Source of the DNA: JBHFEI01 sp041928815
Lineage (GTDB): Bacteria; Pseudomonadota; Alphaproteobacteria; Rhizobiales; Rhizobiaceae
Assembly (NCBI RefSeq): GCF_041928815.1
Contig: NZ_JBHFEI010000012.1
Location: forward strand, 1-64,000
Direction: 5' to 3'
Length of the DNA: 64,000 nt
Under the pieces are notes generated by a model. The model did not search any database. It was not told where the DNA came from and saw nothing but the letters and a program-made list of their open reading frames with translations. Position 1 is the first letter of the stretch. Each line of letters opens with the position of its first letter. The translations under genes and the position numbers were made by a program. Positions 59,339 through 64,000 of the stretch are shown piece by piece.

Positions 59339-59542
59339 ATGACAACCAACTCCGCACCGCCGCCCGAAAGCGAGCCCCGCAGAACGCGAACTGCGGCGGC
59401 ACAACGCGCGCTGAAGGAAGCGGCGGAGCGGCGCGCCGCCAAGGGCGAGGCCAGGGAAGCGACAGAAATCGGCGGTCGCGGCGGCCTGGACCCGGCCCGC
59501 TTCGGCGACTGGGAAATCAACGGTCGCGCCATCGATTTCTAG
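59339..59542 (+). CDS. DUF1674 protein, succinate dehydrogenase assembly factor 4-like
   Basis: 67 residues from the ATG at 59339, with GGGGAGG just upstream. The C-terminal EIGGRGGLDPARFGDWEING is the DUF1674/SdhAF4 signature. The N-terminal half is a charged helix (AAQRALKEAAERRAAKGEAR). The eukaryotic homologue binds flavinated SdhA and protects it during complex II assembly; the bacterial role is presumed similar. No sdh genes are in the window. A mosaic repeat (copy D) begins right after the stop codon. Confidence 0.85.
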   Translation: MTTNSAPPPESEPRRTRTAAAQRALKEAAERRAAKGEAREATEIGGRGGLDPARFGDWEINGRAIDF

Positions 59543-59543
59543 A

Positions 59544-59648
59544 GCATTTCCAGCCGAAGCGTGGTCGTTTCGGCGTCGGAGAATGCGGCAAGAGAACCGA
59601 TTGAGAGCATGTTCTGTGATCCGGTGACCACCGGACATGCTCTCAATC
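59544..59648. repeat. Mosaic palindromic repeat, copy D
   Basis: Starts 1 bp after the DUF1674 stop. The 43-bp module at 59544-59586 is the reverse complement of the one at 33128-33170, about 38 of 43 identical. A hairpin with 14-bp perfect arms follows (GATTGAGAGCATGT at 59599-59612, ACATGCTCTCAATC at 59635-59648). The third module of copies A-C is absent. A run of A residues follows. Confidence 0.85.
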
Positions 59649-59686
59649 AAAAAAAGGATATTATTCCTATTTACCACGCGTAAATT

Positions 59687-60181
59687 ATGGAATATTTTCC
59701 TTTCATGACCTCCCGTGCGGCTCTCTTCACGCTTCTCCCCGTCTTTTCCGTGCTGTTGCCGGATTTCCTGCCGGCAGCCGATGCCTTCGCAATCTCCGGG
59801 CCGGTTCGGGCGGACGTCGTGCATGTGGTCGACGGCGACACGCTTCTTGTTCATGCGCGACCCTGGCCGCAACAGATGATCGAGGTTTATGTCCGGTTGC
59901 GCGGGATCGATGCGCCGGAAATCCGCTCGCGCTGCCGGAGCGAGCGGGATGCCGCCATCGCGGCGCGGGACCATCTCGCAGCAATGATCGCCGACCATGC
60001 CACCGTTCTGCTGGAAAATATCTCCGCCGATAAGTATTTCGGCCGGGTCGTGGCGGACGTCGCTCTGGACGACGGCTTGAATCCGGCTCACGAACTGCTG
60101 GCGGCCGATCTCGCGACGGCCTATGGCGCGCCCGATCCTAGCCGGTCTTCCTGCGACCGGACGCCCGGACGACGGGGGTGA
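59687..60181 (+). CDS. Exported thermonuclease-like (SNase) protein
   Basis: 164 residues. A hydrophobic N-terminus (SRAALFTLLPVFSVLLPDFL) looks like a signal peptide with cleavage near ADAFA. The SNase core has VVDGDTLLVHARPWPQQMIE, VRLRGIDAPEIRSRC and DKYFGRVVADVALDDG, giving the calcium-binding aspartates and catalytic Arg. It is short, missing some of the C-terminal part of classic nucleases. It may digest nucleic acid in the periplasm or outside. An ATG at 59705 is an alternative start. It ends 49 bp from the convergent acs gene. Confidence 0.85.
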   Translation: MEYFPFMTSRAALFTLLPVFSVLLPDFLPAADAFAISGPVRADVVHVVDGDTLLVHARPWPQQMIEVYVRLRGIDAPEIRSRCRSERDAAIAARDHLAAMIADHATVLLENISADKYFGRVVADVALDDGLNPAHELLAADLATAYGAPDPSRSSCDRTPGRRG

Positions 60182-60230
60182 GCATAAGGCCGGGCGGGCG
60201 ACGATCGTCACCCGTCCGGTTGTCGACGGG

Positions 60231-62186
<1,956 letters not shown>

Positions 62187-62418
62187 GAGATCTCCTCCCG
62201 GGACTTGCTAGGCATGCGATGCGTCGACATCGCCTTGAACGATGCGTGGCGCATACATAACAGGTCAAGCCCATGGAGCAATTAGACAAAAGATGATCGA
62301 GCCCAAGAAGAATTGCATTTTTGCGACCGAGGGGCTATAGAGGCGCTGATTTCCCGGAAATTGGTGGTTTCGACCCACGGCCCGCGACACCGGCGCGGAC
62401 GTCAAGAGGACTATAACA

Positions 62419-63126
62419 ATGGCTCAACAACTGCTCATGCCGAAAGCCACCGCCGTCTGGCTCGTCGACAACACCGCCTTGTCCTTCGAGCAGATCGCCC
62501 AGTTCTGCAAGCTACATCCGCTCGAAGTGAAGGCAATCGCGGACGGCGAATCGGCGCAGGGCATCAAGGGCCTCGACCCCATTTCCACCGGGCAATTGTC
62601 GCGTGACGAGATCGCGCGCGCGGAGAAGAATCCGGGTCACAAGCTGAAACTTTCCGACCCCAAGGTGCGCGTGCCGGATTCCAAGCGCAAGGGTCCGCGT
62701 TACACGCCGGTGTCGAAGCGGCAGGACCGGCCGAACGCCATCCTCTGGCTAGTGCGCAACCATCCGGAACTGAAGGACGCGCAGATTTCCCGCCTCGTCG
62801 GCACGACGAAATCGACGATCGAGCAGATCCGCGATCGCACCCACTGGAATTCCGCCAACCTGACGCCGATGGATCCGGTGACGCTCGGCCTTTGCACCCA
62901 GATCGACCTTGATCTCGAGGTCGAGCGCGCCGCCAAGAGCCGGCCGCTGCCGTCCGCCGCCGAACTCGGCGCGACGCTCGAATCGGCGCAGGAGACAGAG
63001 AAGCTCGGCTTCAGCTATGACCGCGAGGAAGAGAAGGAAATCGACGCGGACGCCGTCTTCGCCAAGCTGAAGTCGCTGAAGTCGACCCGGCAGGACGACG
63101 AGGACGAGGACGACCAACGTTTCTGA
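62419..63126 (+). CDS. DUF1013 protein, TrcR-like cell-cycle transcriptional regulator
   Basis: 235 residues. MAQQLLMPKATAVWLVDNTA and LSFEQIAQFCKLHPLEVKAI begin a helix-turn-helix-like domain. A second is at RPNAILWLVRNHPELKDAQI, then SRLVGTTKSTIEQIRDRTHW. The tail is very acidic (RQDDEDEDDQRF). This is the alphaproteobacterial DUF1013 family, annotated in reference genomes as cell-cycle regulator TrcR; I rely on recalled naming for that. It lies between two acyl-CoA synthetase genes, and a strong terminator follows. The ATG has AAGAGGACTATAACA before it. Confidence 0.88.
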   Translation: MAQQLLMPKATAVWLVDNTALSFEQIAQFCKLHPLEVKAIADGESAQGIKGLDPISTGQLSRDEIARAEKNPGHKLKLSDPKVRVPDSKRKGPRYTPVSKRQDRPNAILWLVRNHPELKDAQISRLVGTTKSTIEQIRDRTHWNSANLTPMDPVTLGLCTQIDLDLEVERAAKSRPLPSAAELGATLESAQETEKLGFSYDREEEKEIDADAVFAKLKSLKSTRQDDEDEDDQRF

Positions 63127-63154
63127 AAAGGCGCGAACGCCTGATGGCATGGAT

Positions 63155-63182
63155 AAGGGCCGGAGCATCTCCGGCCCTTTCT
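63155..63182 (+). terminator. Rho-independent terminator between the DUF1013 gene and prpE
   Basis: AAGGGCCGGAG (63155-63165) pairs with CTCCGGCCCTT (63169-63179) over a CAT loop, followed by TCTC. The genes are convergent, so both may use it. Confidence 0.85.
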
Positions 63183-63188
63183 CATTCT

Positions 63189-64000
63189 TCAGAGGCCGAT
63201 GCCACGCGCATGGAGCGCGTCGCGGATCTCGTCGAGCACCGCCGGGTCCTCGATCGTCGCCGGCATTGTCCAGGGTATCCGGTCGGCGATCTTCTGCACG
63301 GTGGCGCGCAGGATCTTGCCCGATCGCGTCTTCGGCAGCCGTTTGACGCAGATCGCGGTCTTGAAGGCGGCGACCGGTCCGATCCGGTCGCGCACGAGCG
63401 CGATCACCTCGCGTTCGATCTCGGATGTTTCCCGTGAAACACGGGCATTGACGACGAGGAGCCCGGCCGGGATCTGCCCCTTCAGCTCGTCGGCGATGCC
63501 GACGACGGCGCATTCGGCGATGTCGGGGTGGCTTGCACAGACTTCCTCCATCGCCCCCGTCGACAGGCGGTGGCCGGCGACGTTGATGATGTCGTCGGTG
63601 CGGGCCATGATGAACAGATACCCGTCCTCGTCCAGATAGCCGGCATCGGCCGTCTTGTAGTAGCCGGGATACTCGGCAAGGCAGGCGCTGTGGAACCGCT
63701 CGTCGGCGTTCCAGAAGGTCGGCAGGCAACCGGGCGGAAGCGGCAGGCGGATCGCGACATTGCCGAGGGTTCCCGCCTCCACCGTGTGGCCGGCATCGTC
63801 GAGGATGTCGATCGCATAGCCGGGCATCGGCTTGGTCGGCGAGCCGTATTTCACCGGCATCAGCCCGAGGCCGAGCGGGTTTCCGGCGATCGGCCAGCCC
63901 GTCTCGGTCTGCCACCAGTGATCGATCACCGGAACGCCAAGAAGCTGCTCGGCCCACCGGATCGTGTCCGGATCGGCGCGCTCGCCGGCGAGAAACAGCG
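63189..64000 (-). CDS. prpE: Propionyl-CoA synthetase-type acyl-CoA ligase, C-terminal part (cut by window edge)
   Basis: The frame is open to the window end, so only the last 270 residues are seen. LFLAGERADPDTIRWAEQLL, then IDHWWQTETGWPIAGNPLGL and the Met/Lys-rich MPVKYGSPTKPMPGY segment fit PrpE rather than Acs. The AMP-binding C-domain has GYLDEDGYLFIMARTDDIIN and the modified-lysine motif LPKTRSGKILR. It would make propionyl-CoA (or short-chain acyl-CoA) from the acid, CoA and ATP. A parS-like 16-mer lies inside it at 63426-63441. The propionyl assignment is likely but not certain without the N-terminus. Confidence 0.85.
   Translation of the reverse strand, partial: LFLAGERADPDTIRWAEQLLGVPVIDHWWQTETGWPIAGNPLGLGLMPVKYGSPTKPMPGYAIDILDDAGHTVEAGTLGNVAIRLPLPPGCLPTFWNADERFHSACLAEYPGYYKTADAGYLDEDGYLFIMARTDDIINVAGHRLSTGAMEEVCASHPDIAECAVVGIADELKGQIPAGLLVVNARVSRETSEIEREVIALVRDRIGPVAAFKTAICVKRLPKTRSGKILRATVQKIADRIPWTMPATIEDPAVLDEIRDALHARGIGL
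63426..63441. promoter_or_regulatory. parS-like 16-mer (15 of 16 matches) inside prpE
   Basis: TGTTTCCCGTGAAACA differs from the parS consensus TGTTTCACGTGAAACA only at position 7. It lies within the coding sequence, which is common for real parS sites. Confidence 0.55.

Overview
This is an accessory-free-looking chromosomal segment of a high-GC alphaproteobacterium, most likely a member of Rhizobiaceae (Rhizobium/Ensifer/Shinella-like). The evidence is the gene set: rplU-rpmA-obgE-proB-proA-nadD, an ndvA-type cyclic glucan exporter beside a LuxR gene and pyruvate carboxylase, a 180-kDa-class NAD-glutamate dehydrogenase, purH/heparinase/rsmB/htpX, and an acetyl-CoA synthetase next to a DUF1013 (TrcR-like) regulator. 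The genus cannot be fixed from the sequence alone. No phage, transposase, plasmid or CRISPR genes were seen.

Layout. 1-7003: tail of an AraC-type regulator, tRNA-Ser(CGA), rplU-rpmA with a clear terminator, two overlapping GNAT genes, then obgE-proB-proA-nadD. 7004-18816: this housekeeping block gives way to secreted-protein genes. They are two RTX calcium-binding repeat proteins on the minus strand, a VOC-fold gene, a 43-residue mini-protein that looks like the tail end of an RTX protein, a small exported basic protein, a MASE1 histidine kinase/LuxR-type response regulator pair, and a divergent kexin-like S8 protease carrying a P domain and RTX repeats. No type I secretion ABC transporter, adaptor or TolC gene lies in the window, so export must rely on genes elsewhere.

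18829-31659: regulator/transporter pairs (LysG-LysE, MocR-EamA, DeoR-MFS) and the ndvA / LuxR / pyc group. 31764-40575: ispG, a third RTX protein, farnesyl diphosphate synthase, mtgA, a GST, rpmF, a small membrane protein, leuB and a PAP2 phosphatase. 40681-64000: an MHS-type transporter with a large extra-membrane insertion, asd, a MltB-type transglycosylase, carbonic anhydrase, a pyridoxal kinase, NAD-GDH, a UMF1-type MFS protein, purH, heparinase-like, rsmB-htpX, an SdhAF4-like protein, a nuclease, acs, the DUF1013 protein and a partial prpE.

How parts connect. ProB/ProA, LeuB, Asd, LysE, GDH, Pyc and Acs cover amino-acid and acetate/pyruvate metabolism. MtgA, the lytic transglycosylase, NdvA and IspA serve the envelope. 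The most distinctive parts are the RTX cluster with its own two-component pair, the 43-aa RTX-tail mini-protein, a family of mosaic palindromic repeats at four intergenic sites (one supplies the stop codon of the EamA gene), an intact AHL-binding LuxR without a LuxI, and three near-matches to the ParB parS site, which would fit an origin-proximal position. All functional calls come from reading translated sequence and recalled family knowledge; no database search was run.
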